Shown piece after piece: positions 52,622 through 62,980 of a DNA stretch of 64,000 bases. Positions within the stretch are counted from its first letter, which is position 1. Each line of letters starts with the position of its first letter. Where the stretch lies: assembly GCF_030758315.1 (NCBI RefSeq), contig NZ_CP132336.1:62001-126000 (forward strand), read 5' to 3'. Source of the DNA: Pararhizobium sp. IMCC3301. Lineage in GTDB: Bacteria > Pseudomonadota > Alphaproteobacteria > Rhizobiales > GCA-2746425. The position numbers were made by a program, and so were the translations under genes. Below the pieces are notes generated by a model, which worked only from the letters and a program-made list of their open reading frames with translations, did not search any database and was not told where the DNA came from.

Positions 52622-53911
52622 ATGAGCAAGATTTCCGGCGGGACAGGCAGCAGCGGCGGTTCGGACGCAAAGAACACGTTGTATTGTTCGTTCTGCGGCA
52701 AGAGCCAGCACGAAGTCCGCAAGTTGATCGCAGGGCCCACCGTTTTCATTTGCGATGAGTGCGTTGAATTGTGCATGGATATCATTCGTGAGGAGAGCAA
52801 GACCTCACTTGTGAAATCCAGTGAAGGTGTGCCAACGCCGCAGGATATCTGTACTGTTCTCGATGATTATGTGATCGGTCAGTTTCACGCCAAGAAGGTG
52901 TTGTCTGTCGCTGTCCACAACCACTATAAGCGGCTGCACCACGCCAGCAAGAATGCAGATGTCGAACTGGCCAAGTCAAACATCCTGCTGATCGGACCGA
53001 CCGGGTGCGGCAAGACGTTGCTGGCGCAGACTCTGGCCCGCATTCTCGATGTGCCGTTCACAATGGCAGATGCCACAACTCTGACTGAAGCCGGTTACGT
53101 CGGTGAGGATGTGGAAAACATCATTCTGAAACTGCTGCAGTCGGCAGATTACAATGTCGAGCGCGCACAGCGCGGTATCGTCTATATTGATGAAGTCGAC
53201 AAAATCACCCGTAAATCCGATAATCCGTCGATTACCCGCGACGTTTCCGGCGAGGGCGTTCAGCAAGCCCTGTTGAAAATTATGGAAGGCACCGTTGCAA
53301 GTGTGCCGCCACAGGGTGGCCGTAAACATCCGCAGCAGGAATTCCTGCAGGTTGATACGACCAACATCCTGTTCATTTGCGGGGGCGCATTTGCCGGTCT
53401 CGACAAGATCATCGCCGACCGTGGTGACACCACATCCATCGGCTTTAGTGCTGCCGTGTCTGGCCCGGATGAACGTACACCTGGTGAGCTGTTCCAGATT
53501 GTTGAACCGGAAGATCTGTTGAAATTCGGTCTGATTCCGGAATTTGTCGGTCGTTTGCCGGTTCTGGCAACTTTGACCGATCTGGATGAGGAAGCTCTGG
53601 TCAGAATCCTCTCGGAGCCGAAGAATGCCCTGGTAAAGCAGTATCAACGGCTGTTCGATATGGAGGACGTCACACTGACCTTCCACGAAGATGCGATGAA
53701 ATCCATCTCGCGCCGCGCTATTGCCCGCAAAACCGGTGCCCGCGGACTGCGCTCTATCCTGGAATCGATCCTTCTGGAAACAATGTTCGACCTGCCAGGT
53801 CTGGACGGGGTTGAGGAAGTCGTTATTTCAGCAGACGTGGTGGATGGTGACGCACGCCCTCTTTACATTTATGCAGAGCGCAAACAGGAAGATGCCGGCG
53901 CATCCGCTTAA
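52622..53911 (+). CDS. clpX: ATP-dependent Clp protease ATPase subunit ClpX
   Basis: 429 residues. N-terminal zinc finger [12 protein letters not shown] and [10 protein letters not shown]; Walker [16 protein letters not shown]; Walker [10 protein letters not shown]; and the IGF-loop-type region IGFSAAVSG used to dock on ClpP is present in family form. It unfolds tagged substrates and passes them to ClpP. About 215 bp separate it from clpP, with no gene visible, so it may have its own promoter. Confidence 0.97.
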   Translation: MSKISGGTGSSGGSDAKNTLYCSFCGKSQHEVRKLIAGPTVFICDECVELCMDIIREESKTSLVKSSEGVPTPQDICTVLDDYVIGQFHAKKVLSVAVHNHYKRLHHASKNADVELAKSNILLIGPTGCGKTLLAQTLARILDVPFTMADATTLTEAGYVGEDVENIILKLLQSADYNVERAQRGIVYIDEVDKITRKSDNPSITRDVSGEGVQQALLKIMEGTVASVPPQGGRKHPQQEFLQVDTTNILFICGGAFAGLDKIIADRGDTTSIGFSAAVSGPDERTPGELFQIVEPEDLLKFGLIPEFVGRLPVLATLTDLDEEALVRILSEPKNALVKQYQRLFDMEDVTLTFHEDAMKSISRRAIARKTGARGLRSILESILLETMFDLPGLDGVEEVVISADVVDGDARPLYIYAERKQEDAGASA

Positions 53912-54278
53912 GAGCGCAGGCATCGGCCTTCAATTTCTCTGCGTCGCAGCAGCCTTACATAGAGGCAACGCTGGCAAGTCACTTCCGCTTGGTGCCCTGT
54001 TGCCCAAGACCATGAGTGCAACAGCGTGGTTGCAAGAGGGGGATTGTTTGGGGAATTAGCCGCTCCAAACCTTGAATTGGCCACACAGACGCGCCATTTC
54101 TTTAACTAACCGTGCTAATCTTTGCAAAAGGCGATTCTGATTTGGTAACGGGTTGCGGGCGTCAGGCCCGAACCTGCGGCCACTTCAACTTGCCGGGGCC
54201 AGAGCCAAAGCCGGCATGATCAGTTCCTGTCTGCCTGTTCAGGGGGCGGGAGTTGAGGCTAACAAAAAGGAAAAAAAT

Positions 54279-56708
54279 ATGAGTGCAGATATCAGCACCA
54301 CCTCCAGTGACACGGTTTATCCGGTCCTGCCGCTCAGAGACATCGTGGTCTTTCCCCACATGATCGTGCCGCTGTTTGTCGGGCGTGAAAAGTCTATCAG
54401 TGCACTGGAAGAAGTCATGAAGAACGACAAGCAGATCATGCTTGTCACTCAAAAAGATTCCAATGACAGCGACCCGAAGCCGGAAGATATCTACGAAATC
54501 GGCACACTTGCAACCGTGCTTCAACTGCTGAAGTTACCAGATGGAACCGTAAAGGTGCTGGTCGAAGGTGCCAGTCGCGCCCGGGTGACTCAATTTACCG
54601 CACGTGAAGACTATTTCGAAGCTTTTGCTGAAGTCATTCCCGAAGTGCCGAGCGATGATGTCGAAGTCGAAGCGCTGTCGCGTTCCGTGGTTGCGGAGTT
54701 TGAAAATTACGTCAAGCTCAACAAAAAGATTTCACCGGAAGTCCTCGCCGCCGTGGCCAATATCGAAGATTATTCGAAACTGGCTGACACGATTGCGTCG
54801 CATCTTGTCATCAAGATTCCTGAAAAACAGTCCCTGCTCGGCGTCATTTCGGTGACGGAGCGGATCGAAGCCATTCTGGCCCTGATGGAAAGCGAAGTGT
54901 CCGTGCTGCAGGTTGAAAAGCGGATTCGCTCGCGCGTCAAACGTCAGATGGAGAAAACCCAGCGCGAATATTATCTGAATGAGCAGATGAAGGCGATTCA
55001 GAAAGAGCTTGGCGATTCAGAAGATGGCAAGGATGAGCTTGCCGAGTTGGAAGAAAAAATCAGCAAGACCAAATTCTCCAAGGAAGCGCGCGAAAAAGCC
55101 CAGGCGGAAATGAAGAAGCTGCGGCAGATGAGTCCGATGTCTGCTGAGGCAACGGTCGTGCGCAATTATCTTGACTGGCTTCTCGGTATTCCCTGGGGCA
55201 AGAAATCCAAGGTCAAGATTGATCTGAAAAAGGCCCAGGAAACTCTCGACAAGGATCATTTCGGTCTGGAGAAGGTCAAAGAGCGGATTATCGAATATCT
55301 TGCAGTTCAGAGCCGGTCGAACAAGCTGAAAGGACCAATTCTGTGCCTTGTCGGTCCTCCCGGCGTAGGCAAGACATCACTCGGCAAGTCGATCGCCCGT
55401 TCAACCGGACGCGAATTTGTCCGCATGTCCCTTGGCGGCGTGCGTGATGAAGCCGAGATCCGCGGGCACCGGCGCACCTATATCGGTTCGATGCCCGGCA
55501 AGGTCATTCAGTCAATGAAGAAGGCCAAGAAATCCAATCCGCTGTTCCTGTTGGATGAAATTGACAAGATGGGCATGGATTTCAGGGGAGATCCGTCATC
55601 GGCGCTGCTTGAGGTTCTCGATCCGGAACAGAATAACAGCTTTGCGGACCATTATCTGGAAGTGGATTATGATCTTTCGAATGTGATGTTCGTGACAACG
55701 TCAAACACTTTAAACATTCCAGGACCGCTGATGGACCGGATGGAAATCATCCGGCTCGCTGGTTACACTGAGGATGAAAAGCTGGAAATCGCCAAACGCC
55801 ATTTGCTCAGCAAGGCCGTCAAAAATCATGGACTGCGCGACGGTGAGTTTGAGATTGCCGATGACGCTTTGTTGAATTTGGTCCGGCTTTACACCAAGGA
55901 AGCCGGTGTGCGCAGCCTGGAACGTGAATTGTCCAAGCTTGCGCGTAAGGCCGTCACACGGCTGCTGACAGATGCCAGTCTGACGACAATCAGCATTACG
56001 AACGATAATCTGGAAGAGTTTCTGGGCGTTCAGAAATTCCGCTATGGCCAGGCCGAGGGTGAAGATCAGGTTGGTGTCGTCACGGGATTGGCCTGGACTG
56101 AAGTTGGCGGGGAGTTGCTGACGATTGAAGGTGTCATGATGCCTGGCAAGGGCAAGATGACGGTTACCGGCAATCTGCGCGATGTGATGAAGGAATCCAT
56201 CTCTGCTGCCGCTTCCTATATTCGCTCCCGGGCAGTGGATTTTGGCGTCGAACCGCCGATTTTCGACAAACGTGATATTCACGTTCACGTTCCCGAAGGT
56301 GCAACACCGAAGGACGGACCCTCGGCCGGCATTGGCATGGCCACAGCGATCGTCTCGATCATGACCGGTATTGCGGTGCGCAAAGACCTCGCCATGACGG
56401 GCGAGGTGACCTTGCGCGGACGGGTGCTGCCAATCGGCGGTTTGAAGGAAAAGCTGCTTGCAGCTCTTCGCGGCGGCATCAAGACCGTGCTCATTCCGGA
56501 AGAAAATGCCAAAGACCTGACGGAAATACCGGCCAATGTGACCAATGGCATGACGATCATTCCGGTCGGCCATATGGACGAAGTGCTGAAGCACGCTCTG
56601 GTTGAGGCGCCCGTTGCCATCGAATGGTCGCCGGAAGAGTTCGACAAAGCCGGCACAACGTCTGCTTCAAGTGAGTCGGAATCGTCATCGAGCATGATTG
56701 CGCACTGA
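54279..56708 (+). CDS. lon: ATP-dependent protease Lon
   Basis: 809 residues from the ATG at 54279, preceded by AAAAAGGA; the open frame extends left to 54153 but that part lacks family resemblance. N-terminal LON domain ([20 protein letters not shown]), AAA+ domain with [20 protein letters not shown], and the protease domain with the catalytic serine in [17 protein letters not shown] and lysine in [16 protein letters not shown]. It degrades misfolded and regulatory proteins in the cytoplasm. A terminator follows. Confidence 0.97.
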   Translation: MSADISTTSSDTVYPVLPLRDIVVFPHMIVPLFVGREKSISALEEVMKNDKQIMLVTQKDSNDSDPKPEDIYEIGTLATVLQLLKLPDGTVKVLVEGASRARVTQFTAREDYFEAFAEVIPEVPSDDVEVEALSRSVVAEFENYVKLNKKISPEVLAAVANIEDYSKLADTIASHLVIKIPEKQSLLGVISVTERIEAILALMESEVSVLQVEKRIRSRVKRQMEKTQREYYLNEQMKAIQKELGDSEDGKDELAELEEKISKTKFSKEAREKAQAEMKKLRQMSPMSAEATVVRNYLDWLLGIPWGKKSKVKIDLKKAQETLDKDHFGLEKVKERIIEYLAVQSRSNKLKGPILCLVGPPGVGKTSLGKSIARSTGREFVRMSLGGVRDEAEIRGHRRTYIGSMPGKVIQSMKKAKKSNPLFLLDEIDKMGMDFRGDPSSALLEVLDPEQNNSFADHYLEVDYDLSNVMFVTTSNTLNIPGPLMDRMEIIRLAGYTEDEKLEIAKRHLLSKAVKNHGLRDGEFEIADDALLNLVRLYTKEAGVRSLERELSKLARKAVTRLLTDASLTTISITNDNLEEFLGVQKFRYGQAEGEDQVGVVTGLAWTEVGGELLTIEGVMMPGKGKMTVTGNLRDVMKESISAAASYIRSRAVDFGVEPPIFDKRDIHVHVPEGATPKDGPSAGIGMATAIVSIMTGIAVRKDLAMTGEVTLRGRVLPIGGLKEKLLAALRGGIKTVLIPEENAKDLTEIPANVTNGMTIIPVGHMDEVLKHALVEAPVAIEWSPEEFDKAGTTSASSESESSSSMIAH

Positions 56709-56749
56709 CCTCATCAGGTCAATTTTGACGTGTTTTTAGCCAAAACACC

Positions 56750-56781
56750 AACCCGGTCGGCCCTGCTGACCGGGTTTTTTG
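56750..56781 (+). terminator. Rho-independent terminator after lon
   Basis: ACCCGGTC (56751-56758) pairs with GACCGGGT (56768-56775), followed by a T run (56775-56780). Confidence 0.9.
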
Positions 56782-56915
56782 GTTTTTTGGACAGGAAAAC
56801 GCGGTTTTCTGCGGTTTTGCACTTGCCTTTCCGGTCAAGAATGAAGACTTTCGGCGCACGGAGACGAGGGGAGAATCATTAATCTCTCTGCTCCTGACAT
56901 AAAAAGGAGTTCATG

Positions 56916-57191
56916 ATGAACAAGAACGAATTGATTGCTGCCGTTGCAGACAAGTCCGGCCTGACTAAAGCAGATGCCGGAACAGCCGTAGAAGCGACAT
57001 TTAGTGCTATCAGCGATGCTCTGTCGGGCGGCGATGAAGTGCGTCTGATCGGGTTCGGTAATTTTTCCGTAGCGCACCGTGCTGCCACTGATGGCCGCAA
57101 CCCGCGCACCGGCGAAACTATCAAAATCCCGGCCTCAAAATCGCCGAAGTTCAAGGCCGGCAAAGGCCTGAAAGACGCTGTGAACACCTAA
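56916..57191 (+). CDS. hupB: DNA-binding protein HU-beta type
   Basis: 91 residues from the second of two adjacent ATGs (56916), 6 bp after [25 protein letters not shown] is the classic HU start; [20 protein letters not shown], then [20 protein letters not shown], the DNA-clasping arm and C-terminal helix. A nucleoid protein that bends DNA. It follows lon as in many Proteobacteria. A strong terminator follows. Confidence 0.97.
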   Translation: MNKNELIAAVADKSGLTKADAGTAVEATFSAISDALSGGDEVRLIGFGNFSVAHRAATDGRNPRTGETIKIPASKSPKFKAGKGLKDAVNT

Positions 57192-57218
57192 ATTTCTGTT
57201 CCGCCGTCTGGAATAAAT

Positions 57219-57257
57219 CAACCGTCTGGCATGACATCATGCCGGGCGGTTTTTTGT
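57219..57257 (+). terminator. Rho-independent terminator after hupB
   Basis: AACCGTCTGGCATGA and TCATGCCGGGCGGTT pair with few mismatches around a two-base loop, followed by TTTTTTG. Confidence 0.9.
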
Positions 57258-57404
57258 GTGAACCGGGTTTACACCGGACCGAAGTTCGGCGGATTGACGC
57301 ATTATATTCGCTCTGAGCGCTTGCTCTGGCAATTTCCCGTCCAATTCGGCAAATTCATCTTGTCACAGAGTTTGTTTCGGGCTAACACCCGCACGCTAAG
57401 CGGC

Positions 57405-57480
<76 letters not shown>

Positions 57481-57597
57481 TCGCTTGGCAGACAGGTGGC
57501 AACCCGTTCTCGGGAAACAGCATTCGACGCTTGACGAATGAGGTTCCCCGGCGTACATCAGCCACCACTCACGCAGGAGAGTTGTCCTGTCACCCGC

Positions 57598-57674
57598 GGG
57601 GGTGTAGCTCAGTTGGTTAGAGTGCCGGCCTGTCACGCCGGAGGTCGCGAGTTCGAGTCTCGTCACTCCCGCCA
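57598..57674 (+). tRNA. tRNA-Asp(GUC)
   Basis: 77 nt with encoded CCA. Acceptor GGGGGTG/CACTCCC (one G-T pair); anticodon stem CCGGC/GCCGG with loop CTGTCAC, anticodon GTC; T loop TTCGAGT. Confidence 0.96.
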
Positions 57675-57878
57675 TTTTCATCGGTTTCCATGTTTCGTGG
57701 CGCTGATGTCTTTTGGTTTTCATCCTTACTTTTCAAGTCCATTCTGCACGGGGAAAATGCGGCTTTGGCCTGATTTCCGGCCACATCTGGCGGTGCGTCT
57801 TGCACATGTCTGTTGGCAGGCGGATACTGCTGCAGATTAAGCCGCCCCTTGCAGGGGTCATTGAGATGTGGAAGCTCT

Positions 57879-58424
57879 GTGTCCGAACATCAATTATCGC
57901 CTGAAGCCTGTCTTGAACGCATCGCCTTACAGGATCGCGCTGCATTCGGGCTATTGTACAATCTGATCTCCGCGAAACTATTGGGCGTCGTGCTGCGTAT
58001 CATTCCACAAAGGAGTCTGGCGGAGGACGTCTTGCATGATACTTTTTTGAAAATCTGGCGCTCGGCTCACCAATATGACCGCAATCGAGCCTCCGCTATG
58101 AGTTGGACTGCCACCATAGCCAGACATGCTGCAATCGATCACAAGCGCCGGCGAAAGGAACTGGATCTTCCCGACGCACAACTGGCTATGCACATGGACA
58201 GGGAGACGCTTTTTGACCGCCACAGGGATGATGAGGCCACTAAACTCACCCTGCAACACTGTCTGGCGCAGTTGGAGGAAACCAACCGCCAATGCATCGT
58301 CCTCGCTTACTGCCAGGGCCTGTCGCGCGAGGAACTGTCTGAACGGCTCAATGCTCCCGTCAATACGATCAAGACATGGCTCCGCCGCGGGCTTTTGGCT
58401 CTGCGGGAGTGTGTCTTGCAATGA
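57879..58424 (+). CDS. ECF-type RNA polymerase sigma factor
   Basis: 181 residues from a GTG at 57879; the open frame extends left to a TTG at 57813 but sequence resemblance begins here. Region 2: LEDV-type RSLAEDVLHDTFLKIWRSAH and SWTATIARHAAIDHKRRRKE. Region 4: LSREELSERLNAPVNTIKTW then LRRGLLALRECVLQ. It overlaps the anti-sigma gene by 4 bp, so the pair is coupled. It is related to the SigK group of ECF factors, which often govern redox or envelope responses. The likely target is the cupredoxin gene and itself. Confidence 0.93.
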   Translation: MSEHQLSPEACLERIALQDRAAFGLLYNLISAKLLGVVLRIIPQRSLAEDVLHDTFLKIWRSAHQYDRNRASAMSWTATIARHAAIDHKRRRKELDLPDAQLAMHMDRETLFDRHRDDEATKLTLQHCLAQLEETNRQCIVLAYCQGLSREELSERLNAPVNTIKTWLRRGLLALRECVLQ

Positions 58425-59203
58425 CCGATACACATTCAGATGATTTTGAAAATGATCCGCGTGCGGTCGCCGGTGAGTATGTTCTGGACACTTTGTCAGT
58501 CGCCGAAAGAGCTGAATTTGAAGCGCTGCTTTTGCAGGATGAAGCGCTTGTGAACCGGGTTGATGAGTGGAAACAACTTCTTGCGCCGGTTCTGGAATCA
58601 GCGCCTCCGGTGCAGCCCGGCGCCTCCGTGTGGAACCGGATTGAGGCCAGTCTCAACCGGCATCCCGGTGGAGAATCCGAGCTTCGGGATGGCGCGGCAG
58701 CGGGCGCAGATGAAACGCCGATCAATCTCGACCGGGTGCGCAAATCGCGCAATCGCTGGCGTGGTCTCAGCTTGGCAATGCTGTCTCTGGCCGCAGGTCT
58801 CACAGCCTTTGCCCTGATCGACGGCAGAGTGCTCCAGCCCGCCTCTGTGGTGCCCGATCAAATGGCCGTATTGACGGGGCCGGCATCACCTCTGCAGTTC
58901 ATCGCGATCGTCGATCCGGCGCGCCAAGGCATCTATATACGACCGTTGAATGGGGTTGCCGAAACAGCTTCATTCGCCGATGGACCGCTGGAACTCTGGG
59001 TACAGACCGCTACGTCGACCAGCTATCTTGGTCTGGTAACCTCGGCGCAATGGCGCTGGCTCGATTATGCTGCGATCATGCCGACCGAGGCATTTGCCGG
59101 TGCAACCCTGCTGTTAACCCGCATCAGCGCGCAACAGCCCACGCCTCCGGAAGTGCCGGGTGAAACAATATTTCGGGGAAAAATCATAACCGAGCGGGAA
59201 TAG
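58421..59203 (+). CDS. Anti-sigma factor, RskA family
   Basis: 260 residues from the ATG at 58421, overlapping the sigma gene. The N-terminal sigma-binding helices (VAGEYVLDTLSVAERAEFEA) are followed by a linker, one membrane segment at about 120-140 (LSLAMLSLAAGLTAFALIDG), and a periplasmic RskA-type domain (ASPLQFIAIVDPARQGIYIR; GPLELWVQTA; ATLLLTRIS). It would hold the sigma factor at the membrane until a periplasmic signal releases it. Confidence 0.9.
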   Translation: MTDTHSDDFENDPRAVAGEYVLDTLSVAERAEFEALLLQDEALVNRVDEWKQLLAPVLESAPPVQPGASVWNRIEASLNRHPGGESELRDGAAAGADETPINLDRVRKSRNRWRGLSLAMLSLAAGLTAFALIDGRVLQPASVVPDQMAVLTGPASPLQFIAIVDPARQGIYIRPLNGVAETASFADGPLELWVQTATSTSYLGLVTSAQWRWLDYAAIMPTEAFAGATLLLTRISAQQPTPPEVPGETIFRGKIITERE

Positions 59204-59210
59204 CGCTGAA

Positions 59211-59249
59211 TGTGAACAGACTGCCCGTTTCTCAAGCAGACTGTTCACA
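59211..59249. terminator. Inverted repeat between the anti-sigma and cupredoxin genes
   Basis: TGTGAACAG (59211-59219) and CTGTTCACA (59241-59249) are perfect 9-bp arms, extended inward by CTG/CAG after one mismatch. Placed between two convergent genes, it may end both transcripts, though the T tract is weak. Confidence 0.5.
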
Positions 59250-59263
59250 ATGATAGCCATCCA

Positions 59264-59581
59264 CTACTTGACGACGACTGTCGCCTTCATTTTCGGATGA
59301 ATCGCGCAGAAAAACGCATAGGTGCCTGCGGAATCAAAAGCGATGGATTTGGATTTTCCCTTGCTCAGCGTGCCGGTTTCGAATGATCCGTCGACGGCAG
59401 ATGCCGTATGCGGAGCGCCGTCACGATTGGTAAAGGCGACAGTATCGCCCACGGAAACGTTGATCTGAGCAGGTTTGAATTTAAATCCCTGGATGTCGAC
59501 CTTGATTTCTGCTGCTTGTGCGGTTCCGGCAAACAAAATGACTGCGGCTGTGGCAGTGATTGATTTGAAGATGCTGGGCAT
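59264..59581 (-). CDS. Periplasmic cupredoxin (plastocyanin/amicyanin-like blue copper protein)
   Basis: 105 residues. Signal peptide MPSIFKSITATAAVILFAGT, cleavage after AQA. Copper ligands: histidine in DGAPHTAS, then cysteine, histidine and methionine in FFCAIHPKMKA (C-x2-H-x2-M). Such small cupredoxins carry electrons or handle copper. It is convergent with the ECF/anti-sigma pair, and such neighbours are often the target of the sigma factor. Confidence 0.92.
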   Translation of the reverse strand: MPSIFKSITATAAVILFAGTAQAAEIKVDIQGFKFKPAQINVSVGDTVAFTNRDGAPHTASAVDGSFETGTLSKGKSKSIAFDSAGTYAFFCAIHPKMKATVVVK

Positions 59582-60036
59582 TGGTTCTCGTCCTTTTTCC
59601 TTGATGAAGACAGAGCGGTCTCAATTCCGCTCTCTCTGATATGTGGTACGCCAGCCGGGTTCGAAAAGTTTCAGTTCATCAAAATGTTGTGTGGCCGATT
59701 GGGTTTCGCCTTTTCTCAATTCAAATCGCTTTCACAGGCAGCTCGCCAGTGCGAGGGCACTGGACGGCCATTCCGGGTCAGGAAATCGCCGGTTTTGCAA
59801 AATTGCTCACTTTTAGGGCTTCCGGTGCCGATTTGGGGCTTGCACCCAAACAACGGCTTGGGTAAGCCTCACACCAGAATTGCCCGCATGGATTGCCGGT
59901 TGGTGGAATCAGTCCCCTTGAGGCCTTCCACCGCATTTGCAGCGCACACGATTTGCGAAGCGATTTGCCGCATTTCGCCGGACCGTTGCCGCTGTAAAGT
60001 GTGCTACACGATATGAAACTGAACGGATTTTGATCA
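59582..60036. other. Intergenic region of about 450 bp before nuoA
   Basis: No convincing gene. Frames at 59641-60149 lack ribosome binding sites and family resemblance. The region should hold the cupredoxin promoter (left) and the nuo promoter (right). No clear motif is singled out. Confidence 0.5.
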
Positions 60037-60402
60037 ATGGACGTTTTGCTCAGTCAGTATCTCCCGATCGTCATCTTCATCGGTATTTCGCTTTTTATCG
60101 GTCTGGCTTTGTTGGTAGCGCCGTTCATTGTCGCACATCGTGCACCTGACAGCGAAAAGCTGTCGGCTTATGAATGTGGCTTCAACGCCTTTGATGATGC
60201 GCGGATGAAATTTGATGTCCGGTTCTATCTGGTCGCCATCCTGTTCATCATTTTTGATCTGGAGGTGGCGTTCCTGTTTCCCTGGGCAGTAGCCTTCGGC
60301 GACATTGGACTTTATGGCTATGTGTCGATGATGATTTTCCTCGCTATCCTGACCATCGGCTTTATCTATGAGTGGAAAAAAGGGGCGATGGAATGGGATT
60401 AG
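60037..60402 (+). CDS. nuoA: NADH-quinone oxidoreductase subunit A
   Basis: 121 residues, three membrane helices. Typical features are [20 protein letters not shown] and [20 protein letters not shown]. It belongs to the membrane arm of complex I near the quinone channel. First gene of the nuo operon. A 45-codon frame begins inside its end. Confidence 0.97.
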   Translation: MDVLLSQYLPIVIFIGISLFIGLALLVAPFIVAHRAPDSEKLSAYECGFNAFDDARMKFDVRFYLVAILFIIFDLEVAFLFPWAVAFGDIGLYGYVSMMIFLAILTIGFIYEWKKGAMEWD

Positions 60403-60530
60403 ATCGTTTCCTGATTACCTTGCCCACTCTGATGGTCCAGAGCACCGAAGTTCCGGCCTTGCCGGCAGACGCGCCTACGCCTCGGGATGATTCATATGCA
60501 CAACAAATGATGCAGGACTGCGGGAACTGA
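60393..60530 (+). CDS. Possible 45-residue protein between nuoA and nuoB
   Basis: ATG at 60393, overlapping the nuoA end by 10 bp, stop TGA at 60528-60530, four bases before nuoB. Product [20 protein letters not shown], then a proline-rich region and QQMMQDCGN. The tight overlap and the fact that it fills the whole nuoA-nuoB gap support translation, but no ribosome binding site is strong and no family is recognised. Confidence 0.35.
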   Translation: MGLDRFLITLPTLMVQSTEVPALPADAPTPRDDSYAQQMMQDCGN

Positions 60531-60533
60531 CAG

Positions 60534-61115
60534 ATGAGCGTTAACGAACAACACTCCACACTGATTGCCCCTGCGCCAAAGGGAATTATCGATCCCAATA
60601 CCGGCGAACCTGTTGGCAGCCGCGATCCCTATTTTACGGAAATCAACGCTGAACTGGCGGATAAGGGTTTTCTCGTCACGGCGACCGATGATCTGGTCAC
60701 CTGGGCCCGCACAGGCTCGCTGATGTGGATGACATTCGGCCTGGCCTGTTGCGCGGTGGAAATGATGCAGATGTCAATGCCGCGTTACGATGCAGAGCGC
60801 TTTGGTGTGGCACCCCGTGCGTCGCCCCGTCAGTCCGATGTGATGATCGTCGCGGGAACGCTGACCAACAAGATGGCACCGGCTCTGCGCAAGGTCTATG
60901 ACCAGATGCCGGAACCCAGATATGTCATTTCTATGGGGTCCTGTGCCAATGGCGGGGGCTATTATCATTATTCCTATTCCGTAGTGCGCGGCTGCGACCG
61001 GGTGGTGCCAGTGGATATTTACGTCCCCGGGTGCCCGCCCACTGCAGAAGCGCTCTTGTATGGCGTATTGCTGCTGCAAAAGAAGATCCGCCGCACTGGC
61101 ACAATTGAACGTTAA
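60534..61115 (+). CDS. nuoB: NADH-quinone oxidoreductase subunit B
   Basis: 193 residues. Carries the N2 [4Fe-4S] cluster: adjacent cysteines in [12 protein letters not shown], then [20 protein letters not shown] and [17 protein letters not shown]. It passes electrons to quinone in complex I. GGAA precedes the ATG. Confidence 0.97.
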   Translation: MSVNEQHSTLIAPAPKGIIDPNTGEPVGSRDPYFTEINAELADKGFLVTATDDLVTWARTGSLMWMTFGLACCAVEMMQMSMPRYDAERFGVAPRASPRQSDVMIVAGTLTNKMAPALRKVYDQMPEPRYVISMGSCANGGGYYHYSYSVVRGCDRVVPVDIYVPGCPPTAEALLYGVLLLQKKIRRTGTIER

Positions 61116-61157
61116 TCCCTTTACCCGTATCGATTTGGGCAATAAGAGCTTGAGCAA

Positions 61158-61778
61158 ATGAGCTTAGACATGGCTGAAAATGAAGCCGCCTTGCAGGATC
61201 TGGCAGAGCATATTGCCGATAATCTTGGGGCATCTGTCCTGCACAGCACAATTACATTCGGTGAATTGACGCTGACTGTTGTCCGCGACGACATCGAGGC
61301 CGTATTGCGCTTCCTGCGGGATAATACGTCGACAAAATTTCTCAGTTTCGTGGATTTGTGCGGGGCCGATTATCCGGCGCGCACAGACCGGTTTGAAGTG
61401 GTTTATCATTTGCTCAGCCCGCAGCATAACACCCGTATAAGGGTCAAACTCAGCACCTCCGAGGATGATCCGGTGCCAAGTGTTGTCGGCGTGTTTCCGG
61501 CTGCGGATTGGTGCGAGCGTGAAGCCTATGATCTGTATGGCATCCTGTTCTCCGGTCACCCCGATCTGCGCCGGATACTGACCGATTATGGCTTTGAAGG
61601 GCATCCGCTGCGCAAGGATTTCCCGCTCACCGGCTTTGTTGAAGTGCGTTATGATGATGAGCGCAAACGTGTCGTCTATGAGCCAGTGGTACTGCCGCAG
61701 GAATTCCGCGATTTTGACTTCCTCTCGCCCTGGGAAGGCACAGATTATGTGCTGCCAGGCGATGAAAAAGCGAACTGA
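61158..61778 (+). CDS. nuoC: NADH-quinone oxidoreductase subunit C
   Basis: 206 residues (202 if the ATG at 61170 is used). The 30-kDa subunit signature ERE-type motif is seen in [20 protein letters not shown], then [20 protein letters not shown]. It forms part of the hydrophilic arm. nuoC and nuoD are separate genes here, as usual outside the enterobacteria. Confidence 0.97.
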   Translation: MSLDMAENEAALQDLAEHIADNLGASVLHSTITFGELTLTVVRDDIEAVLRFLRDNTSTKFLSFVDLCGADYPARTDRFEVVYHLLSPQHNTRIRVKLSTSEDDPVPSVVGVFPAADWCEREAYDLYGILFSGHPDLRRILTDYGFEGHPLRKDFPLTGFVEVRYDDERKRVVYEPVVLPQEFRDFDFLSPWEGTDYVLPGDEKAN

Positions 61779-61789
61779 GGGGCGGCACG

Positions 61790-62980
61790 ATGTCTGAAGC
61801 ACAAGTTCGCAATTTCAATATCAATTTTGGGCCGCAACACCCGGCAGCGCACGGCGTGTTACGGCTTGTGCTGGAACTCGACGGCGAGGTCGTCAAGCGG
61901 GTCGATCCGCATATCGGCCTGCTGCATCGCGGCACCGAAAAGCTGATTGAGCACAAGACCTATCTGCAGGCGATTCCCTATTTTGACCGCCTTGATTATG
62001 TGGCGCCGATGAACCAGGAGCATTCCTTTGCCCTTGCAATCGAGCGGCTGACAGGTATCGAGGTGCCAAAGCGCGGCCAGTTGATCCGCGTACTGTACTC
62101 GGAAATCGGCAGGCTCCTGTCTCATCTGCTCAATGTCACCACCCAGGCCATGGATGTTGGAGCACTGACGCCGCCCCTGTGGGGCTTTGAAGAGCGTGAA
62201 AAGCTGATGGTTTTTTACGAACGGGCCTGCGGGGCAAGGCTGCATGCCGCCTATTTCCGACCTGGCGGTGTGCATCAGGACCTTCCCGAACAACTGGTTG
62301 ATGACATTGCTGATTTCTGTGATCCATTCCTTCAGGTCTGCGACGATATCGATGAGCTGCTGACTGATAACCGCATCTTCAAGCAGCGCAACGTCGATAT
62401 TGCAGTGGTCGATCTGGAAGATGCCTGGCGCTGGGGCTTTTCCGGCGTCATGGTACGCGGCTCGGGCGCTGCCTGGGATCTGCGTAAATCCCAGCCTTAT
62501 GAATGCTATAACGAAATGGAATTCGACATTCCCATCGGCAAGAACGGTGATTGCTATGACCGTTATCTGATCCGCATGGAAGAAATGCGCCAGTCTGTCA
62601 GCATCATGAAGCAATGTATTCACAAGCTGAAATCGGCGGAAGGCCGCGGCCCGGTCTCGTCTACGGATGGAAAACTGGTGCCGCCCAGACGCGATGAGAT
62701 GAAACGCTCGATGGAAGCACTGATCCATCACTTCAAATTGTACACCGAAGGTTACAAAGTGCCAGCCGGCGAGGTCTATGCGGCGGTTGAGGCACCAAAA
62801 GGCGAATTCGGTGTCTATCTGGTGTCTGATGGCACCAACAAACCGTATCGCTGCAAGATTAAAGCACCGGGATTCGCCCATTTGCAGGCAATGGATGACA
62901 TTTGCAGAGGCCATATGCTGGCGGATGTGTCTGCGGTTATCGGATCCCTGGATATCGTATTTGGTGAGGTAGACCGGTAA
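61790..62980 (+). CDS. nuoD: NADH-quinone oxidoreductase subunit D
   Basis: 396 residues. Begins [40 protein letters not shown] and [17 protein letters not shown] are quinone-site features. It ends [12 protein letters not shown], the standard C-terminus. The last base of its stop is the first base of the nuoE ATG. A long reverse-strand frame over it is a shadow. Confidence 0.97.
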   Translation: MSEAQVRNFNINFGPQHPAAHGVLRLVLELDGEVVKRVDPHIGLLHRGTEKLIEHKTYLQAIPYFDRLDYVAPMNQEHSFALAIERLTGIEVPKRGQLIRVLYSEIGRLLSHLLNVTTQAMDVGALTPPLWGFEEREKLMVFYERACGARLHAAYFRPGGVHQDLPEQLVDDIADFCDPFLQVCDDIDELLTDNRIFKQRNVDIAVVDLEDAWRWGFSGVMVRGSGAAWDLRKSQPYECYNEMEFDIPIGKNGDCYDRYLIRMEEMRQSVSIMKQCIHKLKSAEGRGPVSSTDGKLVPPRRDEMKRSMEALIHHFKLYTEGYKVPAGEVYAAVEAPKGEFGVYLVSDGTNKPYRCKIKAPGFAHLQAMDDICRGHMLADVSAVIGSLDIVFGEVDR

